From positions 1 through 37,363 of the forward strand of contig NZ_CAKVJB010000024.1 of assembly GCF_934754935.1 (NCBI RefSeq): a stretch of 37,363 nt of DNA, written 5' to 3'. This document shows, piece after piece, positions 15,135 through 24,253 of this stretch (the stretch's first letter is position 1; every line of letters begins with the position of its first letter). A program made the position numbers and the translations under genes. The stretch comes from an uncultured Holdemanella sp. GTDB lineage: Bacteria > Bacillota_I > Bacilli_A > Erysipelotrichales > Erysipelotrichaceae. The notes below the pieces were generated by a model. That model saw nothing but the letters and a program-made list of their open reading frames with translations, was not told where the DNA came from and ran no database searches.

Positions 15135-17407
15135 CATATCCAGAATCCTCCTATCATTATTGAAAGAATGCTTATACATAGTCCTAATTTTTTAAATGGC
15201 GCATGAAATTGAATTGTAATTATATGGCTTCCCTTTTTGATTTTGCATCCCACAAAAGCCTTATTCACAATTTCAACATTCTGCTTCTTTCCATCGATAT
15301 AAATTTCATATCCCTGTTCATAAGGGTATGAAGTTACAAGATAACCATCTTTAGATGTTGTTACTTCCCCTTTAAATATAGAATCTGTTTTCAAAGATTT
15401 AATCTTTGTTACTTCACGATCAAACACATCCATATCACATGTATAAATACGAATATTGGATATCTTATATTTTCCTTTTGATAAAGTAACATCAAATTGT
15501 TTTAATTCTTTTTTAGAAAGTATATACGTAAAATGTTTATTTCCATTTGGATACACAGAATGTTTCTTTGACAATGTATTCTTCATTCCATTTATCGATA
15601 TCGAAATTTTTTTATTCGTATAATTCTTTACATCAAAATCAATACATACCATTTTCTGGGTTGCATCAAAATCAATAGGTATTATTTTCTTCGTTTTCTT
15701 TTTATTATGAATCACAATCGATTGATCTAGATTCTTTACTAGTTTCATCTTTGAGACATAATCCTTACTTGTTTCACCATTCACAATCGTACGATTATAG
15801 ATCGTATCCAAGCTATATGGATAAAAGAGTTTATCAAACTTAGATTCATTCAACGTATCACTTGTCACATAGACCATCGGAAATACATTTTTATTCTTTA
15901 ATAATTTACATTTTCCTATTTTATCTACCTCTTTATACCCATATAAATTCGATTCTTTACTCAATACATTTTGAACTGACATCATACTCAAATATAAATA
16001 ATTCTCACTATCCGTTATAATTGTTCGATTGGATTGTGGGATAGGACTTTTTATAATGTCATACACAAAATTGTTATATAAAGTATTACTTGTTGAAGTA
16101 TAGCTTGATGCCTTCATTTCTTTTGAATCATAGATACGATTGACACTATAACCAAGCTGATCTAAATCGGCTGTTCGTTGTTTCAAATCATTTCTTTGTA
16201 TCAATTCTTGTTTATCCTTGGAATACATCGAATGATATAGCTTTGGATCTAAACACTGATTGTAGTTTAATCCAGTAAAAACAATCATAGGTACAAGTGC
16301 ATACATCACTAAACATTCTTTTTTATCAATAAAGTAATATCCAATAAACACAAGTGAAATTAATAATCCTAGAAACATTGTTTTGGTACAAAGAAATAAA
16401 CTTGCTAAAACAAGTAAACCTTTATTCAATTTTCTTTCCTGTAACCAATGAGCAAGAACCATAAGCACGAGTGGCAGACATAGCATCAATATTTTTGTGC
16501 GTGCATATAAAGTTCCATTCAATATATAAGAAAATATTGGGAAAACAAACATGAAAATCAACAGAATCGATAGTTTCCTTGTCTTTTCAAATTGAATGCC
16601 TTGAAATAAGGCAATCCAGCTAATCACAGTCAATCCACATCCATAACTGTCATAGACAAGTCCTTTTAAAGTTAGGTTTGGAAGCAATAAATCAAACAAG
16701 TTGGTTTGTACAACAGATTTATGGTTATTTAAAATCAAATAACCAGTTGGAAGCCATAGTACAGCACCAAATCCAACACCTAAAACAATTGGAATAATCA
16801 TATCTTTTATTGTCTTATGTTGGTCATAATCATATAAAAGAAGAATCAATATCATTCCTGGTGTATAGAAATAATTATGGAAAAGTGCCATACATATACC
16901 TAGACTGATCCATTGCCTTTTATTTTTATCGATTAGAATGAGTGAAAGAAATAAAAAAGGTAGAATTTCTACAAACATAATTTGTTGGTGGGACTGAAAG
17001 AAGCAATTAGCGCATATGCAGCAGATGCTTGAAAAGAAACTAATTGAATCTTTGTATCCTTTGTTTCTTAGCCAGTAAAAACAAAGTCCTCCTGTAGATG
17101 ACCATAAAAGTGTTGCATAAACTATAATAAAGAAACTTGTTGGTACATTTGGAAATACATATGAAATCAGCACGTCTGGCCTTAATAATCCATAATATGA
17201 AAAGCTAAAGGCATTGGTTTGGCCTTGAAGATTCGCAAAACGATCTGGAAGTAATTGTTTTGTCTGTCTAAAATAATCCGCTAAAGATACATGTTGGGAT
17301 AACCAATCTAACTTCGATCCAAATACGGAATATGTGGATACACAAAGTACAAATAGGATGGGTAATATAAATAGTATTGTAATGTAAAACTTATCTCTTT
17401 TTTTCAT
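15113..17407 (-). CDS. yfhO: YfhO-family GT-C glycosyltransferase
   Basis: A 764-residue protein with about a dozen membrane helices in the first ~400 residues, then a large extracytoplasmic domain and a last helix near the C-terminus (LGLCISILSIMIGGFWIW). This is the YfhO layout. The first outside loop contains acidic and aromatic residues (SKLDWLSQH, PDRFANLQGQTN) typical of GT-C enzymes. YfhO proteins take the flipped polyprenyl-phosphate sugar and add it to lipoteichoic or wall teichoic acid. The ATG at 17407 is preferred over a TTG 15 bp upstream. A TATAGT box lies 6 bp before this ATG and I see no strong ribosome-binding site, so a leaderless message is possible. First gene of the three-gene operon. 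Confidence 0.85.
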   Translation of the reverse strand: MKKRDKFYITILFILPILFVLCVSTYSVFGSKLDWLSQHVSLADYFRQTKQLLPDRFANLQGQTNAFSFSYYGLLRPDVLISYVFPNVPTSFFIIVYATLLWSSTGGLCFYWLRNKGYKDSISFFSSICCICANCFFQSHQQIMFVEILPFLFLSLILIDKNKRQWISLGICMALFHNYFYTPGMILILLLYDYDQHKTIKDMIIPIVLGVGFGAVLWLPTGYLILNNHKSVVQTNLFDLLLPNLTLKGLVYDSYGCGLTVISWIALFQGIQFEKTRKLSILLIFMFVFPIFSYILNGTLYARTKILMLCLPLVLMVLAHWLQERKLNKGLLVLASLFLCTKTMFLGLLISLVFIGYYFIDKKECLVMYALVPMIVFTGLNYNQCLDPKLYHSMYSKDKQELIQRNDLKQRTADLDQLGYSVNRIYDSKEMKASSYTSTSNTLYNNFVYDIIKSPIPQSNRTIITDSENYLYLSMMSVQNVLSKESNLYGYKEVDKIGKCKLLKNKNVFPMVYVTSDTLNESKFDKLFYPYSLDTIYNRTIVNGETSKDYVSKMKLVKNLDQSIVIHNKKKTKKIIPIDFDATQKMVCIDFDVKNYTNKKISISINGMKNTLSKKHSVYPNGNKHFTYILSKKELKQFDVTLSKGKYKISNIRIYTCDMDVFDREVTKIKSLKTDSIFKGEVTTSKDGYLVTSYPYEQGYEIYIDGKKQNVEIVNKAFVGCKIKKGSHIITIQFHAPFKKLGLCISILSIMIGGFWIWKKSKNL

Positions 17408-17471
17408 AGTTTTACTATACAAAATAAATCTTAAGTATCGGCAAAAGGAAATATTAAACTTTCCTAAATAT

Positions 17472-17512
17472 ATTAAGAAGATTTAAGAAATGTATAAGTA
17501 GAGTGTTAAGAA
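17472..17512 (+). promoter_or_regulatory. Three direct TTAAGAA repeats before the deacetylase/two-component operon
   Basis: TTAAGAA occurs at 17473, 17483 and 17506. The first pair is 10 bp apart and the third is 23 bp further on, so all lie on nearly the same face of the helix, as for OmpR-type response regulators. The pair resembles the streptococcal CiaR box (TTAAG-N5-WTTAAG) but with one base less. The operon encodes an OmpR-type regulator, so self-control is plausible. Confidence 0.45.
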
Positions 17513-17542
17513 ATATTTGATAGAATTTTTCTGGTGATAAAA

Positions 17543-18193
17543 ATGAAAAAATTATTATTATGCATCCTAAGTTTGATACTTTGTCTAAATATATCCATCA
17601 TCCATGCCGATGAACCTGAATCTTTAATGATTGTTGCCCATCCGGATGATGAGACGATTTGGGGTGGTTCGCATTTAATGAATGGGAATTATACCGTTTT
17701 ATGTATTACCAATGGAAACAATAAAAAACGAAAAAAAGAGTTTATGAACGTCATGGAAAAGACGCATTCCAAAGGAATCATTTTATCTTTTCCAGATAAG
17801 ACAAAGGGTAAGCGTGATAACTGGAAGTCTTGTAAAAAAGATATTAAAAGAGAACTTAAAAAAGAAATCGACTCAAAGGATTGGGACAAAATTGTAACGC
17901 ATAATCCTGATGGAGAATATGGGCATATTCACCATAAAAAGATATCTAAGTATGTTACTATGATTTTAGAAAAAGAAGACAAGACTGATCAGCTTGTGTA
18001 TTTTGGTAAGTATACTTCAAAGAAAAACAAGACAGATCTAAAGAATGAGAAGAGTTTATCAAAGAAAGATTATGATGAGAAATTAGAAATCATTCAATCG
18101 TATTCTTCTCAAGCGAAAGTGATGGATCATTTACATCATATGTTGCCTTATGAAAATTGGAAACCCTATAGTAATTGGGGTAAAATAGAATAA
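17543..18193 (+). CDS. Secreted PIG-L/LmbE-family deacetylase
   Basis: Residues 1-22 form a signal peptide (LLLCILSLILCLNISIIHA). The mature part opens with the zinc motif MIVAHPDDETIWGG, and the third ligand region is GEYGHIHHKKI, both typical of the PIG-L/LmbE fold that removes N-acetyl groups from GlcNAc-type sugars. The 216-residue length is normal. The outside location points to wall, polysaccharide or glycan substrates rather than GPI or mycothiol precursors. GGTGA lies 5 bp before the ATG at 17543; a GTG 9 bp upstream is part of this site. The gene shares its transcript with the response regulator, 18 bp downstream. Confidence 0.88.
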   Translation: MKKLLLCILSLILCLNISIIHADEPESLMIVAHPDDETIWGGSHLMNGNYTVLCITNGNNKKRKKEFMNVMEKTHSKGIILSFPDKTKGKRDNWKSCKKDIKRELKKEIDSKDWDKIVTHNPDGEYGHIHHKKISKYVTMILEKEDKTDQLVYFGKYTSKKNKTDLKNEKSLSKKDYDEKLEIIQSYSSQAKVMDHLHHMLPYENWKPYSNWGKIE

Positions 18194-18211
18194 ATGAAAG
18201 GGGATGTGAAC

Positions 18212-18913
18212 ATGCAGACACGTATATTAGTGGCGGATGATAATGCTGAAATCCGCGAAATATTAAGAATATTATTAACTGGCGAAGGATATGAGGTGAT
18301 TGAAGCCAAAGATGGAAATGAGGTTCTTCAATTGTTTGATTCTTCTATCGATTTGATTATTCTCGATATTATGATGCCTAACATGAATGGCTATCAGACT
18401 TGTTTAAAACTTCGTGAAACAAGTAATGTCCCCATCTTATTTTTGACAGCCAAAGGATTGGATTCGGATAAGACGCTTGGTTTTTCAAGTGGAGCAGATG
18501 ACTATTTGGCAAAGCCTTTTTCTTATAGTGAATTAACAGCTAGAGTTAAAGCTTTACTTCGTCGTTATCAGGTCTATAAGGGTAAAAAAGAGGAAATCTC
18601 TCTGGATACTGAAAAAGATTTAAGTATTGATGGTCTTACCTTGCGTTATGCCCAACAAAATGCAGAGGTCAACGGAAAGGAAGTTGAATTAACGGATATT
18701 GAATTTAATATTTTGAGTACATTGATGAAGAATCCTAAACAGATTTTTTCAGCTGAACAATTGTATGAAAAAGCATGGAATGAGCCGTATTATTATTCGG
18801 CAAATAATACGATCATGGTTCATATTCGTAATCTTAGAAAGAAAATTGAGAAGGATCCCGCAAATCCGGTATACATAAAAACAATATGGGGAAAGGGGTA
18901 TCGTTTTGAATAA
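18212..18913 (+). CDS. OmpR-family response regulator
   Basis: The receiver domain (1-~120) has the acidic pair in VADDNAEIRE, the phospho-acceptor D52 in IILDIMMPNMNG, T in PILFLTAKG and lysine in DYLAKPFS. The DNA-binding winged helix follows, with ELTDIEFNILSTLMKNP and a C-terminal wing VYIKTIWGKGYRFE. Total 233 residues from the ATG at 18212, which has AAAGGGG 8 bp upstream; an earlier ATG at 18194 abuts the deacetylase stop but has no such site. The kinase gene starts inside its last codons. Confidence 0.95.
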   Translation: MQTRILVADDNAEIREILRILLTGEGYEVIEAKDGNEVLQLFDSSIDLIILDIMMPNMNGYQTCLKLRETSNVPILFLTAKGLDSDKTLGFSSGADDYLAKPFSYSELTARVKALLRRYQVYKGKKEEISLDTEKDLSIDGLTLRYAQQNAEVNGKEVELTDIEFNILSTLMKNPKQIFSAEQLYEKAWNEPYYYSANNTIMVHIRNLRKKIEKDPANPVYIKTIWGKGYRFE

Positions 18914-20735
18914 AAAAATAACGAGACTGTATCTTTCTCTTCTTGTTTTTTTATTAAGTTTTTTCGCGATCTATTCGCAAAGATTTGTCGTTTATGATTC
19001 TTTAAATGCACATTTTAATTATTCAGATACTTTATCTAAAGAAGAGATCAAAGAGGCAAAGGCTTATTTGGATGAACAAGAACAAGTGGATTTCATAAAC
19101 CACACTCAAATTCGTAAGGATTTAAATCAATTATTAAAAAAGGGAAGTTATCAAGTCATTTTATATAAAACAAATTCAAATAAACCCGATGATAAAGTCA
19201 TTGATTCTGTACTTGCATTTTGTGGTCGTGCCCCATTAAAAAATGCACAAAAGTATAGTATTTTTATAAATAGCTCAAGTAAAACGAGTTGTATTGAATG
19301 GTATCCATCTTTTTCAAATTATTATCATTCTTATCGTATTTTTGATGGCGTTTTAAGTCTTATTATTGCCATTCTTTTTTATTGGATTTCAAATAAGCTT
19401 AAACCACTTAGATCAAAGAAAAACATCTTCTATTCTTTATCCAGTCGTATGATGTTTTCTTTTCTTTGTGCAACATTATTGGTATTAACTTCCTTTTCAA
19501 TTCTATATTTAAATCGTGGTATTGTCTTTGAATTTTTAATGGATACGTTTTATCAATCGGAAGATTATTCTTCTTATGCAAAGAAATTAGAGAAACAACT
19601 TCAGAACCTTGACCTAACAAAAGAGAATAAAAAAGCCATCAATCATATACTAAAAGAAAACGTATTAAATCATGCATACGTTGGATTATATGATGAAGAA
19701 GGAATCTATTTTACAGATAAGTCTCCATTAACTAACAACAATCTTCTATTATTATATAGTTTTGATGATTTGGATGTTTTGGAAGCTCCATTATACTATG
19801 ACTATCCAATACATTTTAAAAACCAAACCGTTTCTATGTATATCACTTCTTTTCCGATGATTCCATTTCAGATTCCATATATTATTCTTTCACTTTTGAT
19901 TTCTTTCTCTTTCTATTTGATTGTCCTACAAAGTTTTATCCGCAAACGAATTCATTCTATTCAAAATTTACAAGAAGATGTCTTTACTTTAGCGATTGGT
20001 GATTGGAACCATGAAATCACAGTAAGTGATAAAGATGAGATTGGACGATTAGCCCAGGACTTGAATCAAATGCGCATTGCCTTTCTACAAACAATGGACA
20101 ACGAACAACAGGCGCGTGTTGCGAATAAAGAATTAATTTCTTCTTTGTCTCATGATTTAAGGACTCCGTTGACAACGTTAAAGGGGTATCTTGAAATCAT
20201 GAATTTAAAAAAGGAGGATATTGAATTTCGTGATCAATATCTTCAAAAGTGTTTAGCTAAGGTCGAGGAAATCACCTATCTTTCAAATAAAATGTTTGAG
20301 TATTCTCTTGTATTTTCTACCGAGTACAATTCAGATCTAACAAGTATTCCCATTCAAAAGGTCATGGATACATTAGTGGACCATATTCATTATTTAAGAG
20401 AAATGGATCTACATATTTTATATGAACCGCTTCAAACTTCTCTATCTATGGATGCGAATTTTGCGATGATCCAAAGAATATTAAACAATGTATTTTCAAA
20501 CATTCAAAAATATTGTGATCCTTGGAAAGATATCGTAATTCAAACAACGATTGAGGAAGATCAATTAAAAATGAGTTTCACGAATTCAATCAATCATCAT
20601 TTAGATAAAGTCGAAAGTAATGGAATTGGTTTAAAGAGTGTTAAAAAAATGATAGAACTTCATCATGGGACTTTCTATCAGGATGAAACGAATGATTTGT
20701 TTACGATTGTATTCACTTTCCCTATTCATCAGTAA
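18906..20735 (+). CDS. Sensor histidine kinase with four membrane segments
   Basis: The start codon is a TTG at 18906, preceded by AAGGGG at 7 bp and overlapping the regulator stop. Membrane helices lie near residues 8-24, 146-163, 182-203 and 325-344, giving two separate outside sensor domains instead of one. A HAMP domain (~345-395) leads into the dimerisation helix with the phospho-acceptor in SSLSHDLRTPLTTLKGYLEI (H about 417). The ATPase domain has the N box (LNNVFSNIQKY) and G2 (SNGIGLKSVKKM), but the DxGxG of the G1 box is not recognisable. Signal unknown; a cell-wall stress signal would fit the cotranscribed secreted deacetylase. Confidence 0.92.
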   Translation: MNKKITRLYLSLLVFLLSFFAIYSQRFVVYDSLNAHFNYSDTLSKEEIKEAKAYLDEQEQVDFINHTQIRKDLNQLLKKGSYQVILYKTNSNKPDDKVIDSVLAFCGRAPLKNAQKYSIFINSSSKTSCIEWYPSFSNYYHSYRIFDGVLSLIIAILFYWISNKLKPLRSKKNIFYSLSSRMMFSFLCATLLVLTSFSILYLNRGIVFEFLMDTFYQSEDYSSYAKKLEKQLQNLDLTKENKKAINHILKENVLNHAYVGLYDEEGIYFTDKSPLTNNNLLLLYSFDDLDVLEAPLYYDYPIHFKNQTVSMYITSFPMIPFQIPYIILSLLISFSFYLIVLQSFIRKRIHSIQNLQEDVFTLAIGDWNHEITVSDKDEIGRLAQDLNQMRIAFLQTMDNEQQARVANKELISSLSHDLRTPLTTLKGYLEIMNLKKEDIEFRDQYLQKCLAKVEEITYLSNKMFEYSLVFSTEYNSDLTSIPIQKVMDTLVDHIHYLREMDLHILYEPLQTSLSMDANFAMIQRILNNVFSNIQKYCDPWKDIVIQTTIEEDQLKMSFTNSINHHLDKVESNGIGLKSVKKMIELHHGTFYQDETNDLFTIVFTFPIHQ

Positions 20736-20757
20736 GAGTCATTCTTACTGATTTTTT
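20729..20757 (+). terminator. Terminator after the histidine kinase
   Basis: TCAGTAAGA (20729-20737) and TCTTACTGA (20743-20751) form a 9-bp stem with a 5-nt loop followed by six T; the stem includes the kinase stop codon. Confidence 0.85.
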
Positions 20758-20758
20758 A

Positions 20759-20787
20759 TTACGAAATTAGAAAATTTATGATATTAT
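20759..20787 (+). promoter_or_regulatory. Possible promoter of the DUF2798 gene
   Basis: TTACGA (20759-20764), 17 bp, TATTAT (20782-20787). Confidence 0.35.
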
Positions 20788-20866
20788 AACTAGCGTTCGC
20801 TTTTTGGTACATATTGGAAACATCTGTGATGAACAACACAAAAAGTCATATAGGAGGAGAAAATAT

Positions 20867-21319
20867 ATGCCAAAAACTAAATTTGAGAATATTGTATTCA
20901 CTTTAATGATGTCTTTTTTGATGGTTTATGCCATGATTTGTTACAACATCGCACTCAATATAGGAGGAATGTCCAATCAAGTCTTTTTATTAGCTTTTCA
21001 TGAATTGGTTATTATGTGGCCTGTTGCCTTTATTTTAGAATTTTTCTTTGTTGATAAATTTGCACATCATCTTGCCTTTAAAGTTGTAACACCCAATGAT
21101 CGACCTTTCTTTATCACACTTGCGATTTCTTTCTACATTATTTGTATCATGTGTCCCGTTATGAGTTTGATTGCGACTATCTTATTTAAAACGCCAGGTG
21201 TACAAATTATTTCAGTTTGGTTTATGACTATTTTATTTAACTTCCCAATGGCTTTCTTTTGGCAAATCTGTTATTGTGGACCAACTATAAGATGGTTGTT
21301 TGGAAAGCTATTTAACTAG
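20867..21319 (+). CDS. DUF2798 membrane protein with two repeats
   Basis: 150 residues forming two copies of a ~65-residue DUF2798 unit, each with two membrane helices: FENIVFTLMMSFLMVYAMIC and LVIMWPVAFILEFFFVDKFA in the first, FFITLAISFYIICIMCPVMS and WFMTILFNFPMAFFWQICYC in the second. Function is unknown for the family. The start is the ATG at 20867 behind AGGAGGAGAAAATAT; the open frame extends 63 bp further up without a ribosome-binding site. It is transcribed alone between two terminators. Confidence 0.8.
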   Translation: MPKTKFENIVFTLMMSFLMVYAMICYNIALNIGGMSNQVFLLAFHELVIMWPVAFILEFFFVDKFAHHLAFKVVTPNDRPFFITLAISFYIICIMCPVMSLIATILFKTPGVQIISVWFMTILFNFPMAFFWQICYCGPTIRWLFGKLFN

Positions 21320-21344
21320 AAGCAACGTATTGCTTCTTTTTTTT
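21319..21344 (+). terminator. Terminator after the DUF2798 gene
   Basis: GAAGCAA-CGTA-TTGCTTC followed by eight T. Confidence 0.9.
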
Positions 21345-21386
21345 CTTCGTCTATAATTAAATTTGTATTGAAAGGACTGTTTTAAT

Positions 21387-22004
21387 ATGAATAAAGAATT
21401 GATTGAAGAACTAAAAGCACAAGATTTTAATGTGGTAGCTGTATCTAAAACGCGCACAAAAGAAGAAATTGATGAAGTCGCAAAAATGGGTCTAACTACT
21501 TTTGGAGAAAATCGTGTACAAGAATTTATAGATAAGTATGATCCAAAATATACTTGGCATATTATTGGGCATCTACAGACAAACAAAGTGAAGTATATTA
21601 TTGGAAAGGTCGATGTGATTGAAAGCTTGGATTCATTGAAACTTGCTGAAGAAATTGAAAAACAAGCCAATAAACATGGCATTATTCAAAAAGTATTGGT
21701 TGAACTAAAGATTTCGGAAGATCCAAACAAAACGGGATATCCTTTTAAGGATGCCAAAAACTTTATTTCTCAACTACAAGAATTTAAACATATTCAAATC
21801 AAAGGCATAATGTGTGTGGCTTCAAAAACAGATGATCAAGCGTTAGTTGAATCTGAATTTGAACAGATGCATGCCCTTTATTTAGAGCTAAAAGAGCAAT
21901 ATCCTGAAATGGATACTTTATCTATGGGTATGTCTCAAGATTATAAGTTAGCTGTTAAACATGGATCAAATACAGTTCGTATTGGTCGTGCTATATTTGA
22001 ATAA
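21387..22004 (+). CDS. yggS: YggS/PLPBP pyridoxal-phosphate homeostasis protein
   Basis: This 205-residue single-domain PLP-binding protein has the alanine-racemase N-terminal fold and no known catalysis; it buffers PLP and affects amino- and keto-acid pools. The PLP lysine is in VVAVSKTRT. Family signatures are GENRVQEF, WHIIGHLQTNKVK, GIMCVAS and LSMGMSQDYKLAVKHGSNTVRIGRAIF. AAAGGA precedes the ATG at a slightly long distance. In many Firmicutes yggS heads the sepF-ylmG group, but here it stands alone. Confidence 0.93.
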   Translation: MNKELIEELKAQDFNVVAVSKTRTKEEIDEVAKMGLTTFGENRVQEFIDKYDPKYTWHIIGHLQTNKVKYIIGKVDVIESLDSLKLAEEIEKQANKHGIIQKVLVELKISEDPNKTGYPFKDAKNFISQLQEFKHIQIKGIMCVASKTDDQALVESEFEQMHALYLELKEQYPEMDTLSMGMSQDYKLAVKHGSNTVRIGRAIFE

Positions 22005-22009
22005 CGTAA

Positions 22010-22040
22010 AAAAGGATGTTAATTTGTTAAACATCCTTTT
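22010..22040. terminator. Bidirectional terminator between yggS and the CNNM gene
   Basis: AAAAGGATGTT (22010-22020) pairs with AACATCCTTTT (22030-22040). The 11-bp stem has T runs in both directions and serves both convergent genes; the CNNM stop codon lies in it. Confidence 0.85.
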
Positions 22041-23298
22041 CGTTTTGTGTATCCGGTAAAATCAATCTGACTGATTCTATACGGTTTTTTTCTACTTTCA
22101 AGACTTTGATACGAATTCCATTTGGTAAAGTTGTTTCATCATTTGTCTGTGGCAAACGTCCTAGTGCATCAATGACAAGTCCTCCAACAGAATCAAAGTC
22201 TTCACTATCTAAATCTAAATTTAAATAATCGTTTAAATCATGCAAACTTAAATATCCCTTAACATCATACGTTTGATTATTTAGTTTAATGATATTTTCC
22301 TCTTCATGTGCATCGTACTCATCTTGTACATCTCCGACAATTTCTTCGATAATATCTTCTAGAGTAACAATACCTGAAAATTCTCCATATTCATCCATAA
22401 CAATCGCAAGATTAAAAGTGGATTGTTTCATTTCAATCAATAATTCAGATACTTTTTTATTTTCATACGTAAATTTAGGTTTACGTAGAACTTTCTGCAT
22501 ATCAAAATGTGAAAAATCATCATACATCAATAAATCTTTCATATTGACAATACCAATAATATTATCAATTTTATCTTTATAGATTGGAATACGCGTGAAT
22601 TTTTCTTCTCTAAATATCTCCAATAAATCTTTATATGTACTATCGATTTCTGCCATCACAACATGAACACGTGGAACCATTACATCTTTTGCCTTGGCAT
22701 CCCCTAAATCAAACACTTTATTGATCATGTCTTTTTCATCTTCTTCGATGACACCTTCTTCATGAGAAACATCTACAATTGTACGCAATTCACTTTCTGT
22801 CATTGATATATTTTTGTTTGAATCTTGTATGCCCATTAATTTTAAAATACCTGAACTAAATAAATTCACAAACCAAATAACAGGCGTTAATATTTTCATC
22901 AAAAAAGTAATTATAGGTGCATACGCAAGCGCAAGTTTATCCGCATTGATTGTAGCCCATGTTTTAGGTGTAATTTCACCGAATACTAAAATCAAAAAAG
23001 TAATAATAAATGTAGCTATACTAACAGCTGCTCCACCAAAAGAATATGCGATCACAGAAGCAATACTTGCCGCTGATGTGTTGACTAAATTGTTTCCAAT
23101 TAATATGGCACTCAACATTTTTGACTGATTTTCCAATATTTTTAAAGCCAATACAGCCTTTTTATTTCCTTCTTCTTCCAAAGTTCTCAAACGAATTTTA
23201 CTAACTGAAACCATCGCTGTTTCAGCTGAAGAAAAAAAGCCTGATAATGCTAATAAAACTACTAACTCTAGGATTTGTATCCATAAATCCGAATCCAT
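22027..23298 (-). CDS. CNNM/CorC (HlyC) family ion transporter
   Basis: 423 residues. The DUF21/CNNM membrane domain spans ~1-190 (LVVLLALSGFFSSAETAMVS; ILIGNNLVNTSAASI; ILVFGEITPKT). A CBS pair follows (MVPRVHVVMAEIDST; LAIVMDEYGEFSGIVTLEDIIEEIVGDVQDE) and a C-terminal CorC/HlyC domain ends it. Members export or move Mg2+ and related ions. It is the last gene of the mutS operon, 38 bp after dagK, behind GGGAGTGTGAAAA. Confidence 0.92.
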   Translation of the reverse strand: MDSDLWIQILELVVLLALSGFFSSAETAMVSVSKIRLRTLEEEGNKKAVLALKILENQSKMLSAILIGNNLVNTSAASIASVIAYSFGGAAVSIATFIITFLILVFGEITPKTWATINADKLALAYAPIITFLMKILTPVIWFVNLFSSGILKLMGIQDSNKNISMTESELRTIVDVSHEEGVIEEDEKDMINKVFDLGDAKAKDVMVPRVHVVMAEIDSTYKDLLEIFREEKFTRIPIYKDKIDNIIGIVNMKDLLMYDDFSHFDMQKVLRKPKFTYENKKVSELLIEMKQSTFNLAIVMDEYGEFSGIVTLEDIIEEIVGDVQDEYDAHEEENIIKLNNQTYDVKGYLSLHDLNDYLNLDLDSEDFDSVGGLVIDALGRLPQTNDETTLPNGIRIKVLKVEKNRIESVRLILPDTQNEKDV

Positions 23299-23336
23299 TT
23301 TTCACACTCCCTATATTTTTGATTATTGTATCATAC

Positions 23337-24236
23337 TCATGAAATTCTAGGAAGAGCTAGGCGTATTGCCTTTTCTACAATTTCAATGGTAGGATTTTTA
23401 AATTCTTTAACTTCTCCATCTAAATTCGCATAAATCAATTCATTTTCTGTATCTAAATGAACTGTTTTTGCCTGATACATAGATACTAGATTCGTATATT
23501 GAAGGTGATTTCCCTCTTGGTATTTTTTTGCCAATTTTACGATTTGATGTCTTTTCACATTTGAAATCAAACAGACATCCATCCATCCGTCATCAATATT
23601 GGCATCTGGACATGGTTTAAAGCCTCCACCATAGTATTTTCCATTCGCAAATACTAAAAATCCATATTTATCTTTTGGTAATTTTTTTGTATCGACCTGA
23701 ATTTGATATTCCCTACATATTGGTTTTCTCAAGCTAACCAAAGCAGATAGTGCATATGGAATAATACCTTCTGTAGGCATTCTTTTCTTTAATTCATTTA
23801 CTTGTTTTGCGACTTCAACATCAAAGCCAAAAGAGACAGTATTTATCGAGTATTCCCCATTTACTTTTATTAAGTCGCAATCCATATATTCTGGTTCTGA
23901 ATAGTTTGCCAGATTTAAAAAGTCTTCTCTTTTTAAATCTTCAAAATATTTCACAAAATCATTTCCCGTACCAATCGGAATAACCGAAATAATCACATTT
24001 TCTTTTTTAGCACATCCATTGATGACTTCGTGCAAAGTTCCATCTCCACCACAAACAAACAAATGTACAGGTTCATTGGATAGAGCATATTTTTTTGCGA
24101 TAAATGTCGCATGTTCAGGACCCTTAGTTTTTTCGATAATGATTCTCTTTCCTTGAAAATGCTCTTTAATTTCCTTTATCAATTCATATTGACTGTTCTT
24201 TCCAGATTTAGGATTTACAATAAATACGTCCTTCAT
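23337..24236 (-). CDS. Diacylglycerol kinase-family lipid kinase
   Basis: 299 residues of the DagK/YegS/LCB5 family. The nucleotide-binding motifs are IVNPKSGK at the N-terminus, VCGGDGTLHEVINGC and VIPIGTGNDF; the second domain contains FGFDVEVAKQVN and ANGKYYGGGFKPCPDANIDDGWMDV (split). In Gram-positives DgkB recycles diacylglycerol released by lipoteichoic acid synthesis, which would be its role here. AAGGAAGAGTAT lies before the ATG. It follows tcdA by 17 bp. Confidence 0.93.
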   Translation of the reverse strand: MKDVFIVNPKSGKNSQYELIKEIKEHFQGKRIIIEKTKGPEHATFIAKKYALSNEPVHLFVCGGDGTLHEVINGCAKKENVIISVIPIGTGNDFVKYFEDLKREDFLNLANYSEPEYMDCDLIKVNGEYSINTVSFGFDVEVAKQVNELKKRMPTEGIIPYALSALVSLRKPICREYQIQVDTKKLPKDKYGFLVFANGKYYGGGFKPCPDANIDDGWMDVCLISNVKRHQIVKLAKKYQEGNHLQYTNLVSMYQAKTVHLDTENELIYANLDGEVKEFKNPTIEIVEKAIRLALPRIS

Positions 24237-24253
24237 ATACTCTTCCTTCCGTT

